The notes: a model not told the origin generated them from the sequence alone. Shown: positions 1 through 8,319, numbered from the stretch's first letter. The stretch is 64,000 bases of DNA from Mayfieldus sp963772265 (GCA_963772265.1 CAVYWS010000003.1:268040-332039); one strand, 5' to 3'. Translations and numbers: made by a program.

Positions 1-554
1 TCCTCAGCCGGCGCCTCCTCAGCCGGCGCCTCGCCGCTGACCAGGCCCTGGTCGGCCATCTGCTGCAACTGGCTCGCCAGCCCGCCGATCATCGAGTTGA
101 GCCCGCGGACGAGTCCCGTCAGCGGGCTCGCCACCATCCCGGCGAACTGGGCGTTGAGGGCGTCGCGGCCCGGGAGGCGGGCGATCGCCTTGAACTCGTC
201 CGGCTCCAGTACGTCCCCGTTGACGAAGCCGCCCTTGTACTCGAGCACCTGCCATTCCCGGTCCAGGGTCGTGATCGCCTTCGCCGCCAGCGCCACGTCC
301 CCGCGGACGAAGGTCAGCGCGGTCGGGCCATCGAGCAGCTCGGTGAGCTGGTCGCGGCCGGCCTTCTCGGCGGCAAGCTTGGTGAGCCGGTTCTTGACGA
401 TTCGGAAGCTGGCGTCGGCCTCGCGCAGCTTCGCCCGCAGCTCGGCGGCCTGGGGCACGCTTATCCCCCTGTAGTCGATCGCGAAGATCGTCTCGGCGGC
501 CTCGATCTGGCCGGCGATCTCCTCGACTGCTGCGGTTTTCTCTTCGCGGTTCAT
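1..554 (-). CDS. rplJ: 50S ribosomal protein L10, runs off left edge
   Basis: L10 forms the base of the ribosomal stalk and carries the L7/L12 dimers. The minus-strand frame opens at the ATG at 554 and stays open to the window edge (about 184 codons, no stop seen). It begins MNREEKTAAVEEIA, has the L10 block DYRGISVPQ near residue 28 and FRIVKNRL near residue 50, and ends in an Ala/Glu-rich tail with repeated APAEE, so it is probably almost complete; rplL would be expected beyond the edge. In the usual order it directly follows rplA, but here an IS481 element lies between them. A hairpin plus T-run sits 20 bases upstream, consistent with autogenous leader control of the L10 operon. Confidence 0.95.
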   Translation of the reverse strand, partial: MNREEKTAAVEEIAGQIEAAETIFAIDYRGISVPQAAELRAKLREADASFRIVKNRLTKLAAEKAGRDQLTELLDGPTALTFVRGDVALAAKAITTLDREWQVLEYKGGFVNGDVLEPDEFKAIARLPGRDALNAQFAGMVASPLTGLVRGLNSMIGGLASQLQQMADQGLVSGEAPAEEAPAE

Positions 555-573
555 CTGGGTGCTGGGTGGGCAA

Positions 574-679
574 CAAAAAACCCGCCGGCAGGCGGGCACA
601 AAGATCCAACGGTCTCTGGCTCCACCTGCACCGGGCTTCCGGGCTCTCGCCCCGCCGGTGGTCTTTGGCAGGCGGACGA
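574..679 (-). promoter_or_regulatory. L10-type leader with terminator hairpin upstream of rplJ
   Basis: Read on the minus strand, about 100 bases between the IS element and rplJ hold a GC-rich pairing region (around 600-670) followed by a GCCCGCC/GGCGGG hairpin and a run of six T (574-597), only 20 bases before the rplJ ATG. A terminator directly ahead of rplJ is the layout of the known L10 leader, where L10 (with L12) binds the nascent RNA and favours termination. The L10-binding fold itself is inferred from position, not demonstrated. The upstream end of the leader may have been cut by the IS insertion. Confidence 0.6.
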
Positions 680-1760
680 TGTTAGCCGAGAGCGCCGGCT
701 AGGTCTGCGCCCCAACCACGTTCTTTCGTCCGGCCCTCCTTGGAGGCTGGGGGATGAGACCCCACCCAGCTCAACCAAGGAGGAACCGGATGACATTGCA
801 TCGCAACGCCAGGACGTGTCCAGCCTCAAGGCGGCTGATAGCTCGTCGCGTGCTCGAGGAAGGCTGGGGGCTGACGGCGGCGGCCGAGGCCGCCGGCGTC
901 AGCGTGCCGACCGCGCGCAAGTGGGTGCGTCGTTTCAAAGAGGACGGCGAGGCAGGCCTTGACGACCGCTCCTCAGCGCCCAGACGCTGCCCCAACCGCA
1001 CCCCGCGAGAGCGCGTGGGGGCGGTCCTTGCGCTGCGGCGGCTGCGCTTTACCGCCGAGCAGATCGGCGAGGCGCTGAGCATGCCGCACTCCACCGTGTC
1101 CTTGATCCTCAAGCGCGAAGGCGTTGGGCGCCTGCCTCGCTTGGGAGTCCAAGAGCCCGAGCGCCGCTACGTGCGCTCTGCAGCGGGAGAGCTGATTCAC
1201 ATCGACGTCAAAAAGCTGGGACGCATCGCCCGCCCAGGGCATCGGGTCACCGGCTCCAGAGCCCCCAAGGGCTATCACCTCCAGGCCTATGAGCAGGGCT
1301 GGGAGTTCGTGCACGTCTGCGTTGATGACGCCACCCGCCTGGCCTACGTCGAGGTCCTAGACGACGAGCACCCAGGCACAGCAATCGGCTTCCTGCGCCG
1401 GGCGGTCCGCTACTTCGCGGGTTTTGGGGTGAAGGTCCAAGGCGTGATGACCGACAACGGCAACCCCTACCGCTCCACTGCCCATGCGGTTGCCTGCCGC
1501 GAGCTGGGGATCCGCCACCTGCGCACCGAGGCCTACCGCCCGCAGACCAACGGCAAAGCAGAGCGCTTCATCCGCACCCTGGTCGATGACTGGGCCTACG
1601 CGGCTGTCTACGGCTCAAGTGATGAGCGCGCCCTGGCCCTGCCCGGCTGGCTCGATCACTACAACCACCATCGCCTTCACCGCGGGATTGCGAGGATGAC
1701 TCCGATGCAACGGCTACGCGAGCTCCAAGCCAACAACCTGGCTGGAGCCCACAGCTAGGC
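680..1760. mobile_element. IS481-family insertion sequence between rplA and rplJ
   Basis: A single-transposase element of about 1.08 kb. Imperfect terminal inverted repeats can be aligned between 682-703 (TTAGCCGAGAGCGCCGGC...) and the complement of 1737-1758 (CTAGCTGTGGGCTCCAGC...), 15 of 22 positions matching. The right end reaches the rplA stop codon, so the element appears to have inserted at the 3' end of rplA. GGCGG occurs just outside both ends (671-675 and 1759-1763) and may be a target duplication, but its offset from the left repeat makes that uncertain. The element is oriented against the ribosomal-protein operon. Confidence 0.75.
790..1758 (+). CDS. IS481-family DDE transposase
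   Basis: A 322-residue transposase. The N-terminal third is a helix-turn-helix region (AAAEAAGVSVPTARKWVRRF), followed by an integrase-core (rve) domain with the DDE residues visible: D in ELIHIDVKKLGR (about residue 139), D in GVMTDNGNPYRS (about 228), and E in TNGKAERFIRTL (about 264). The C-terminus DHYNHHRLHRG is the usual IS481/IS3-type ending. I chose ATG 790 because AAGGAGG lies 6 bases upstream and the protein then begins MTLHRNARTCP, the common IS481 start. The frame is intact, so the element may be active. Its stop overlaps the rplA stop codon on the other strand. Confidence 0.93.
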   Translation: MTLHRNARTCPASRRLIARRVLEEGWGLTAAAEAAGVSVPTARKWVRRFKEDGEAGLDDRSSAPRRCPNRTPRERVGAVLALRRLRFTAEQIGEALSMPHSTVSLILKREGVGRLPRLGVQEPERRYVRSAAGELIHIDVKKLGRIARPGHRVTGSRAPKGYHLQAYEQGWEFVHVCVDDATRLAYVEVLDDEHPGTAIGFLRRAVRYFAGFGVKVQGVMTDNGNPYRSTAHAVACRELGIRHLRTEAYRPQTNGKAERFIRTLVDDWAYAAVYGSSDERALALPGWLDHYNHHRLHRGIARMTPMQRLRELQANNLAGAHS

Positions 1761-2564
1761 GGCGGCCGGCGCTTCGGCCTCGTCGGCGGAGTCCCCGCCC
1801 CCGGCCTCGGGCTCTTGCCCCGAGCCCCCCGCCCCATTCTGATCGGACGTGGCACCAGCGCCGACGATGTCGCGCTCACCGGTCTTGCCGGTATCGACGC
1901 GGATCCCTGGGCCCATCGTCGTGGTCAGCGTGCTGGAGAGGATGTAGCGGCCCTTGGCGCCGGCGGGCTTGGCGCGGACGATCTCCTCGATCACCGCGGC
2001 GTAGTTCTCGAGCAGCGCCCGCTCGTCGAAGCTCGCCTTGCCGATCGTCAGGTGGACGACGGCCTGGCGATCGGTCCGGTACTCGATCTTGCCTGCCTTC
2101 GACTCGCCCACCGCCTTCTGGATGTCGTCGGTGACGGTGCCGACCTTGGGGTTGGGCATCTTGCCCTGCGGGCCGAGGACCCGGCCCAGCTTCCCGACCA
2201 CCGACATCATGTCCGGGGTCGCGATCGCGACGTCGAAGTCGGTCCAGCCCTCTTCGACCCGTTTGGCCAGGTCCTCGTCGCCGACGAAGGTCGCGCCGGC
2301 CGCCTCGGCGTCGCGCGCCTTCTGGCCCTTGGCGAAGACGGCGATCGTGACGTCCTTGCCGAGACCGTGCGGGAGAGCGAGGGTTCCGCGTAGCTGTTCG
2401 TCGGCGTGGCGCACGTTGACCCCGAGGCGAACGTGCAGCTCGACCGTCTCGTCGAACTTCGCCGTCGCGGTCTCCTTCAGCAGCCGCACCGCTTCGCCCG
2501 GCGGATAGTGATGCGAGCGGTCGATCTTCTCGATCCCCTGGCGGTAGCGCTTGCCGTGAGCCAT
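1755..2564 (-). CDS. rplA: 50S ribosomal protein L1
   Basis: L1 binds 23S rRNA at the L1 stalk, helps release E-site tRNA and can repress its own operon. The 269-residue protein starts MAHGKRYRQGIEKI and holds the L1 signature around GRVLGPQGKMPNPKVGTVT (residues about 124-142). It is longer than the usual 230 residues or so because of a 35-residue acidic, Gly/Ala-rich tail. The start ATG shares its A with the rplK stop (TGATG), showing translational coupling. The stop TAG lies in the last bases of the IS481 element, so the original end of the gene may have been slightly different. Confidence 0.95.
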   Translation of the reverse strand: MAHGKRYRQGIEKIDRSHHYPPGEAVRLLKETATAKFDETVELHVRLGVNVRHADEQLRGTLALPHGLGKDVTIAVFAKGQKARDAEAAGATFVGDEDLAKRVEEGWTDFDVAIATPDMMSVVGKLGRVLGPQGKMPNPKVGTVTDDIQKAVGESKAGKIEYRTDRQAVVHLTIGKASFDERALLENYAAVIEEIVRAKPAGAKGRYILSSTLTTTMGPGIRVDTGKTGERDIVGAGATSDQNGAGGSGQEPEAGGGDSADEAEAPAAA

Positions 2565-2989
2565 CAGCCCTCCACGTCGACGCCCATCGAGCGCGCGGTC
2601 CCGGCGATGATCTTCGACGCCGCGTCGATGTCGTTTGCGTTGAGGTCGGGCATCTTGCGCTCGGCGATCTGCCGCACCTGGGCCATGCTGATCGTGCCGA
2701 CCTTGTTGACGTGTGGCTCGCCGGACCCTTTGTCGATCCCGATCGCCTCCTTGATCAGCACCGCGGCCGGCGGCGTCTTGGTGACGAACTCGAACGAACG
2801 GTCCTCATAGACGGTGATCTCGACCGGGATGATCGTCCCGCCCTCCTGCTGGGTCTGGGCGTTGAACGCCTTGCAGAACTCCATGATGTTGACCCCGTGC
2901 TGGCCCAGGGCGGGGCCGACCGGCGGCGCCGGGTTGGCGGCGCCGGCAGGGATCTGCAGCTTGATCATCGTCAGGACCTTCTTGGCCAT
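2564..2989 (-). CDS. rplK: 50S ribosomal protein L11
   Basis: L11 forms part of the GTPase-associated centre and is required for stringent-factor activation. At 141 residues it has the usual length. The N-terminal domain contains the conserved proline-rich loop GAANPAPPVGPALGQHGVN (residues about 16-34) and the C-terminal domain the RNA-binding stretch AGTARSMGV. It lies 9 bases after nusG and overlaps rplA by one base, as in the typical secE-nusG-rplK-rplA order. No anomalies were seen. Confidence 0.97.
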   Translation of the reverse strand: MAKKVLTMIKLQIPAGAANPAPPVGPALGQHGVNIMEFCKAFNAQTQQEGGTIIPVEITVYEDRSFEFVTKTPPAAVLIKEAIGIDKGSGEPHVNKVGTISMAQVRQIAERKMPDLNANDIDAASKIIAGTARSMGVDVEG

Positions 2990-2998
2990 CGGGCCAGC

Positions 2999-3520
2999 CT
3001 AAATCTTTTTGACCTGGTCGTATCCGACCTCGACCGGCGTCTCGCGGCCGAAGATCGAGACCAGGACCTTGAGCTTGGCTGCGTCCTCGTTGATCTCGGC
3101 GATCTCGCCCGAGAAGTCCGAGAGCGGGCCGGAGATCACCTTGACCTGCTCGCCGATCGAGAACTGGGCCTGGGTGCGCGGGCGCTCGGCGGTCTCGCGG
3201 TGCAGCAGCCGGTCCACCTCTGGCTTCGACAGCGCGACCGGCTTGTTGCGGGAGCCGACGAACCCGGTCACCCCCGGGGTGTTCTTGACCAGCCCCCAGG
3301 CGTCGTCGGACATCTCCATGTTGACCAGCACGTAGCCGGGCATCGTCCGCTTCTCGGTCTGCACCTTCTGGCCGTCCTTGAGCTCGGATACCTGCTCGGT
3401 CGGCACGACGACCTGGCGGATCTGCCGCTCCTGGCTCATCGTGTGGACCCGGTGCTCGAGGTTGTGCTTGACCTTGTTCTCGTGCCCGGAGTAGGTGTTG
3501 ATCACGTACCAGCGATACAT
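2999..3520 (-). CDS. nusG: Transcription termination/antitermination factor NusG
   Basis: NusG binds the RNA polymerase clamp and couples transcription to Rho or to ribosomes. The 173-residue protein has an N-terminal NGN domain (starts MYRWYVINTYSGHENKV; TMPGYVLVNMEM near residue 60) and a C-terminal KOW domain (GEQVKVISGPLSDFSGEI near residue 120). It sits between secE and rplK in the standard arrangement and is intact. Confidence 0.96.
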   Translation of the reverse strand: MYRWYVINTYSGHENKVKHNLEHRVHTMSQERQIRQVVVPTEQVSELKDGQKVQTEKRTMPGYVLVNMEMSDDAWGLVKNTPGVTGFVGSRNKPVALSKPEVDRLLHRETAERPRTQAQFSIGEQVKVISGPLSDFSGEIAEINEDAAKLKVLVSIFGRETPVEVGYDQVKKI

Positions 3521-3545
3521 GTGAAAAGGGTCTTCCTCTCTCGAT

Positions 3546-4070
3546 TCAGAGGATCTGCTTGATCATCCAATTGAAGGCCGCATCGAGCGCCCCGAGGTAG
3601 GCAGCGGCGATCGCGACGAAGACGACCGTCACCGCCGAGGCCTGCACAAGGGTGTCTCGATCCGGCCACTGCACACGCTTCAGCTCCGCCGCGCAGGAGA
3701 CGATGAAGCCGATCACCGCGCCGCGCTGGCGCTCCTGGGTGGCCTGCTTCTCGCGCTTCGCGATCCGCTCGCGCTCGCGGCGCTTCTCCTCGTCCCGGGC
3801 CCGCTTCTCCTTCTCCTTGCGTTCGCGCTCGGCGGCGCGGCGGTCGGCCCGGCTCGGTGCCTTGGGGGCGTCGGGGGTCTCCAGTGCCGACTCGGGAGCG
3901 TGGGCTCCGATCCCAGCCTCCACCGCCTCGGCTTCGGCGACGTCGCCCGAGATCGGCACCTGGGTGTCGTGCTGGGCTCGCGCTTCGCTGCCGTCGGTCC
4001 CCTTGGACTGGCGTTCGCGGGCCTCGCGGGCGCGCCGCTCGGCCTTTCGCTGGGCGCGGGTCTTGGCCAC
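3546..4070 (-). CDS. secE: Preprotein translocase subunit SecE with long charged N-terminus
   Basis: SecE clamps SecY in the protein-export channel. The conserved single-membrane-span SecE domain is the last 60 residues or so (SCAAELKRVQWPDRDTL, then a hydrophobic helix ending AFNWMIKQIL). Ahead of it lie about 110 residues of highly charged sequence (RRAAERERKEKEKRARDE and similar), probably a cytosolic coiled coil or disordered extension; bacterial single-span SecE is often only 60-70 residues. The start is GTG 4070, which overlaps the rpmG stop (TAGTG), indicating coupled translation. Confidence 0.92.
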   Translation of the reverse strand: MAKTRAQRKAERRAREARERQSKGTDGSEARAQHDTQVPISGDVAEAEAVEAGIGAHAPESALETPDAPKAPSRADRRAAERERKEKEKRARDEEKRRERERIAKREKQATQERQRGAVIGFIVSCAAELKRVQWPDRDTLVQASAVTVVFVAIAAAYLGALDAAFNWMIKQIL

Positions 4071-4234
4071 TAGCGGGTCTCCTTGTGGTCAGTGTGCCGA
4101 CCGCACCAGCGGCAGTACTTGCGCAGCTCGATTCGGTCCGGGCTGTTGCGCCTGGACTTGTTCGTCTGGTAGTTGCGGCGCTTGCAGTTCTCGCATGCAA
4201 GCGTCACCGCGATGCGAACCTCTCCGCGAGCCAT
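4070..4234 (-). CDS. rpmG: 50S ribosomal protein L33 (zinc-binding type)
   Basis: A 54-residue ribosomal protein: MARGEVRIAVTLACENC, then NYQTNKSRRN, ending CRWCGRHTDHKETR. The paired CxxC motifs (CENC and CRWC) show the zinc-ribbon C+ form. ATG 4234 is preceded by AGGAGA a few bases away. It is the first gene of the leftward rpmG-secE-nusG-rplK-rplA unit, and its TAG stop overlaps the secE GTG. Confidence 0.95.
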   Translation of the reverse strand: MARGEVRIAVTLACENCKRRNYQTNKSRRNSPDRIELRKYCRWCGRHTDHKETR

Positions 4235-4257
4235 TTCTCCTAGCGGACGCCTTTACA

Positions 4258-4289
4258 GAAAAACGTTCCGGGCGCAGGGCGCCGGAACG
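4258..4289 (-). terminator. Hairpin plus T-run in the rpmG leader
   Basis: On the minus strand CGTTCCGG and CCGGAACG form a long GC stem followed directly by five T (plus-strand AAAAA at 4259-4263). It lies only 25 bases ahead of the rpmG start and about 220 bases downstream of a promoter-like sequence. It is therefore either an attenuator for the ribosomal operon or the end of a short upstream transcript. Confidence 0.75.
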
Positions 4290-4510
4290 TGGCCAAGGAT
4301 AGCGCGCCGCCACGCGGGCCTCCGGCACGGGTCGGGACCCCGGGAAGACCCCTGAAACGCGAAGGGGCGCCGCATCATGGCGCCTCCCGCGAAGTTCCCC
4401 AATCGATCTGATGGTCAGCTTGGACCGGAGCCTTTCCTCAGCTACCTGCGATGAGAACGCCAACAGGAATTACGAGCTTTGGTCGGGCACGTCGCCGTAG
4501 CGACTGCGGC

Positions 4511-4539
4511 AAGATACACAGTCTCTACTTAATTTTCAA
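4511..4539 (-). promoter_or_regulatory. Promoter of the rpmG-secE-nusG-rplK-rplA unit
   Basis: On the minus strand TTGAAA (4539-4534) is followed after exactly 17 bases by TATCTT (4516-4511), a good sigma-70 match inside an AT-rich patch. The implied start leaves a leader of about 270 bases before rpmG that includes the terminator hairpin at 4258-4289. Confidence 0.6.
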
Positions 4540-4615
4540 TAGTCGAGAACCATATTTCTGATGAATTGGTCTTCCAATAGTGGGGTGGCTCGTGCCTGAG
4601 GGCTGAACCGACCCA

Positions 4616-4651
4616 CCACCGAGCGGCGGCGTGGGGCCTGCCGCTCGGTGG
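4616..4651. repeat. Perfect 12-bp inverted repeat (hairpin)
   Basis: CCACCGAGCGGC (4616-4627) and its exact complement GCCGCTCGGTGG (4640-4651) are separated by 12 bases. There is no T-run on either side, so it is a strong stem-loop but not a classical terminator. It may end the leftward acyl-CoA dehydrogenase transcript. Confidence 0.6.
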
Positions 4652-5032
4652 GGATCGGAATCCCGGAGCCGACTAGCGATCTAGCCGTCCGTGGCCACGA
4701 CCGCGAGGTCGCCGGCCCCGCCCATCAGCAGGCCTCCCCGGACCCGCCGTTGAGTCTTGTGCTGCCCTGCCTGGCCCTTCCGGCGGCCACCCTGCCCAGG
4801 TGCCGCACAGGAAGTCTGAAGCTGTGGGTTTCCCCCAGTGAAACGGCACTCATAGACCCTCCGACTGTCTTTGGTTCGGCGCCTCCAGGGCTCAAGGAGG
4901 ACGGTAGATCTGCCGATAGGGATTGGTCAACCCGCAAATTCGGTAAATGACCCCTGGCTATTCGTCCGCTTAGGCACGGCCGCAACCGAGGGGACACGGG
5001 CAGGTGTCGGTGTGATTCGGGTCCGGGAGGGG

Positions 5033-6175
5033 CTAGAGGCCCAAAGTCTTGGCGATGATGTTGCGCTGGATCTCCGAGGTGCCGCCGTAGATCGTCGAGA
5101 CCAGCGCCTGGCGGACGAGCCGCTCCATGTCGTACTCCGACGAGTAGCCGTAGCCGCCCATCATCTGCATCCCCTCCAGCGCCACCCGCTTCGCGGTCTC
5201 GGTGACGAACAGCTTCACCATCGAGGCCTCGCGGGGCAGCATCCGGCCCGGGTCCTCGTCGGTAAGCGTGGCGACCCAGTGGGTCATCAGGCGCGCCGCC
5301 TCGAGCTCGGTGGCGAGGTCGGCGAGCCGATGCTGGAGCGCCTGGAATGAGCCGATCGGGCGGCCGAACTGGCGCCGCTCCTTGACGTAGGCGAGCGCAT
5401 CGTCGAAGGCCCGCTGGGCGATCCCCAGCATCGTCGCGGCGAGAATCAGCCGCTCGACGTTCAGGCCCGCCATCAGCTGCATCCAGCCGGCGTCGACCTC
5501 CCCCAATACCGCCTCGTCCGGGGCCTCGCAGTCTGAGAAGTAGAGGTGGTTGGTCTCGCGCCCGCCCATCGTGTCGATCGGCTTGATCTCCATCCCCGGC
5601 GCCTCGCGGGGCACCCAGATCATCGTCAGGCCCTGGTGCTTGTCGTCGGACCGCTTCGTCCGGGCGACGACCAGGACGTGGTCGGAGATGTGGGCGTTGG
5701 AGCAGAAGACCTTCTGGCCGTTGATCACGAAGCCGCCGTTGACCCGCTTTGCCTCGGTGCTCAACGAGCCGACGTCGGAGCCGGCCTCGGGCTCGGTCAT
5801 CGCGATCGCCTCCACCGACCCCGAGGCGATCCCCCCGAGGATCTCTGACTTCTGATCCTCGCTGCCGAAACGGCCGGTTGCTCCGGCGACGATCAGGGTC
5901 GTCGCGTAGCCGCCGATCGGGGCGAGGCCGCGCGAGGTCTCCTCCATGAACAGGCAGGCGTCGAGCATCGTCCCGCCCGAGCCGCCGTACTGCTCGGGGA
6001 TCGTCACCCCGAGCCAGCCGAGGTCGGCCATCTGCTTGTAGAGCTCGGCGTTGTGGGCCTCGGTGTAGCCGGCCGTCAGCTTCTCGCGCTGCTCGGGAGT
6101 CCCGCACTCGCGCTGGCAGAAGTCGCGAATCGCGGCGACGAAGTCGCGCTGCTCGTCGCTGAGCGAGAAGTCCAT
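5033..6175 (-). CDS. Acyl-CoA dehydrogenase
   Basis: An FAD-dependent enzyme that introduces the alpha-beta double bond into acyl-CoA in fatty-acid or amino-acid catabolism. The 380 residues match the family length: N-terminal helical domain from MDFSLSDEQRDF, mid beta domain with AMTEPEAGSDVGSL (about residue 124) and CSNAHISDHVLVVART, and C-terminal helical domain with RRQFGRPIGSFQALQ and IYGGTSEIQRNIIAKTLG. The glutamate that acts as base in medium-chain enzymes (YEGT) is glycine here (YGGT), so the base probably lies elsewhere, as in isovaleryl-type members. Substrate is unknown. It is monocistronic and intact. Confidence 0.93.
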   Translation of the reverse strand: MDFSLSDEQRDFVAAIRDFCQRECGTPEQREKLTAGYTEAHNAELYKQMADLGWLGVTIPEQYGGSGGTMLDACLFMEETSRGLAPIGGYATTLIVAGATGRFGSEDQKSEILGGIASGSVEAIAMTEPEAGSDVGSLSTEAKRVNGGFVINGQKVFCSNAHISDHVLVVARTKRSDDKHQGLTMIWVPREAPGMEIKPIDTMGGRETNHLYFSDCEAPDEAVLGEVDAGWMQLMAGLNVERLILAATMLGIAQRAFDDALAYVKERRQFGRPIGSFQALQHRLADLATELEAARLMTHWVATLTDEDPGRMLPREASMVKLFVTETAKRVALEGMQMMGGYGYSSEYDMERLVRQALVSTIYGGTSEIQRNIIAKTLGL

Positions 6176-6225
6176 CCCGGCGGGCAGGCTATCTGCTGGG
6201 AGCGGCTGCGGAAGGGGCCGAGCGG

Positions 6226-8217
6226 CTAACCGACGGCGGCGGCCTGCCTGGCCTCGATGATCGCGCAGAATGGCTCGACGAGTCCCGGGTCGAACTGGCT
6301 TCCCGCATGGCGTCGGATCTCGGCCAGCGCGTCCTCGGGGGGAATCGCGGGTCGGTAGGGGCGGTCGTTTGTCATCGCGTCGAAGGCATCGCAGATGAAG
6401 ATGATGCGGGCGGCGAGTGGTATCTCCTCACCGGAAAGCCCGTCCGGATAGCCGCGCCCATCCCAGCGCTCGTGCGTTGAGCGCACCACCCTCGCGACCG
6501 GCTGCATCGCCGGCGCGGCGCCGAGAATCCGCTCGCCGATCAGCGTGTGCTGCCTCATCAGCTGGCCTTCCTCGTCATCGAGCGGCCCGGGCTTGTCGAT
6601 GATCTCTCGCGGGATCGCGATCTTGCCGATGTCATGCAGCTCCGCCGCCCGAGACAGAACCTCCAGCTGCTCACCGTCGCAGCCGAGCTTGCGCCCCAGC
6701 TCGCCGGCATGATCGGCGACTCCCTTCAGATGCTGGCGGATCTCGGGCTCGCGCTCGAGTTGGGCGGTCAAAAGGACGTCGCGGGTCTGCCGTGCGGCGG
6801 AGACGCGCCGGCTGCGCTTGCTCGCGTACATGCGCGTGTCGGCCACCTTCAGCGCTGCGGAGGAGTCCCTCGTCTCACGGGGCAGTTCGACAGCGCCATA
6901 GGAACTGGTGATCTCGAAGCCAGGTCCCGATTCCGAGAGGGCCATCGAAGCACGGTCCAACAGGGAGTCGTCGCGGGTGCCGGAGATCAGGACGCAGAAC
7001 TCGTCGCCCCCCATGCGATAGGCCCTGCCGTTCTCCGGCATCGAGTTGCCAAGCGCCTGGCCGAGGCGGCGCAGCAGGGCGTCGCCGGCCGCGTGGCCGA
7101 AGTGATCGTTGTAGGTCTTGAATCCGTCGAGGTCATAGAGACCGAAGACGAAGCGATCGTGCCTGGTCGCCAGCTCACCGACACGGTGCTCGAGGTCGTC
7201 GATCAGGGCGCGGCGGTTGCCGAGTCCGGTGAGCGCGTCGGTGACCGCCTCCTCATGGACAACTGCCAGCAGTTGCGCGTTCTCGGCCAGTGCGATCAGC
7301 AGCCTGGCGACCGCAACTCCGAGCGCCGCCACCGCCAAAGCCTCCGCGATGTGGCTGATCGAGACGAAGAACTGGTAACCGAGTATTCCGACCGCAAGGG
7401 CGGCGAAGCCGATCACCAACACCAGCGGATAGGTGCGGCGCTCGCGGTGACGTCCTGACCTGAATACCACCCAGGCAGCGATGCTCAGCAGCGCCGGATT
7501 GACGAGCCAGAGCGAATCGAGAACCGCGCCGGCCCGATAGGAGCCGACCGCCACCTGGTAGAGGTAGATGCTGTCGGCGATGCCCAGCGTGAGCAGGCCC
7601 ACCACCACCAGCGTCCACTCGCGACCTCCCCTCCCAGCCATCAGGTACCAGGCGCCGATGACGAATATGAAAAGGGTCAGGTCGGCGAGGGGATAGGCGA
7701 GGTTCGTCGCCACCACGGCAACGCTGCCCTGGGTGAGCCCGATGAACGCGGGGGTCAAGATCGCCGCCGCCAGTGCCGCCATCGCCAGGCCCGCGATCGC
7801 GCCATCCAGCCACATGCTCATCGGCGGATGCCTGACGCGGGAGCGGACGAAGAGCATCACCCCAATGTAGTAGGGCGGGTAGGAAGCGATGTAGAGGTAG
7901 TCGGCGAGGGAGGGATACGGCTCTGGATGCTGGAACTGGACCACCGCCGTCCAGTAGATGTCCGCGGCGCCCCAGAAGGCAAGCGAGAGTCCGATCGCGA
8001 TCCAGGCGCCGCGGTTCTCGCGGATCGCCACGCCCCGCCACAGGCAGGCCAGGGCGCCAGTCACGAAGACCGCGTTGTAGAACCAATCGTTGAACAGCGA
8101 GTCGAGGTCTGAAGCCCTGTGAGGGATCGTCAGGTAAAGCGTGCTGAGCAGGGCAGCGCCGAGCGTTGCCGCGATCAGCAGCAGGGGTCCATTCGGTATC
8201 CGCCTTCGAAATTCCAT
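6226..8217 (-). CDS. Membrane-bound GGDEF / HD-GYP cyclic-di-GMP protein
   Basis: A bifunctional second-messenger protein. Residues 1 to about 310 form around eight or nine membrane helices (sensor region of MASE type). Next is a GGDEF diguanylate-cyclase domain with intact signature RMGGDEFCVLI, then an HD-GYP phosphodiesterase domain with HDIGKIAIP, the HHE-type histidines and HERWDGRGYPDGLSGEEIP. Both active sites look intact, so it could make and break c-di-GMP. I prefer the ATG at 8217 (MEFRRRIPNG), directly before the first helix; an in-frame start 18 codons upstream would add a hydrophilic leader. It is the only c-di-GMP gene in the window. Confidence 0.9.
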   Translation of the reverse strand: MEFRRRIPNGPLLLIAATLGAALLSTLYLTIPHRASDLDSLFNDWFYNAVFVTGALACLWRGVAIRENRGAWIAIGLSLAFWGAADIYWTAVVQFQHPEPYPSLADYLYIASYPPYYIGVMLFVRSRVRHPPMSMWLDGAIAGLAMAALAAAILTPAFIGLTQGSVAVVATNLAYPLADLTLFIFVIGAWYLMAGRGGREWTLVVVGLLTLGIADSIYLYQVAVGSYRAGAVLDSLWLVNPALLSIAAWVVFRSGRHRERRTYPLVLVIGFAALAVGILGYQFFVSISHIAEALAVAALGVAVARLLIALAENAQLLAVVHEEAVTDALTGLGNRRALIDDLEHRVGELATRHDRFVFGLYDLDGFKTYNDHFGHAAGDALLRRLGQALGNSMPENGRAYRMGGDEFCVLISGTRDDSLLDRASMALSESGPGFEITSSYGAVELPRETRDSSAALKVADTRMYASKRSRRVSAARQTRDVLLTAQLEREPEIRQHLKGVADHAGELGRKLGCDGEQLEVLSRAAELHDIGKIAIPREIIDKPGPLDDEEGQLMRQHTLIGERILGAAPAMQPVARVVRSTHERWDGRGYPDGLSGEEIPLAARIIFICDAFDAMTNDRPYRPAIPPEDALAEIRRHAGSQFDPGLVEPFCAIIEARQAAAVG

Positions 8218-8319
8218 TTCGAGTAGAAGGGACTTCGCAGTCCCCCGAGGGATTCTTCGGCAGACGGACAACGTTCCTGAAGTCGAGTCGTGGCCCGGGA
8301 GGGCCGTGGTTGAAGCCTT

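Larger units (their letters stand above)
4290..5032. other. Gene-free stretch between rpmG and the acyl-CoA dehydrogenase
   Basis: About 740 bases without a convincing gene. It contains the promoter-like sequence at 4511-4539, a short AT-rich patch around 4525-4600 that contrasts with the surrounding GC, and a hairpin at 4616-4651. No tRNA was found here, although tRNA genes commonly neighbour rpmG-secE. Confidence 0.6.

Noticed and set aside
19..609. Open minus-strand frame rich in Arg, Gly and Asp over the L10 gene
   Set aside because: It is a shadow of rplJ in another frame; the L10 frame has the conserved blocks.
4648..4950. 100-codon plus-strand frame in the gap after rpmG
   Set aside because: No ribosome site, no recognisable family and it overlaps a hairpin; I treat the stretch as non-coding.
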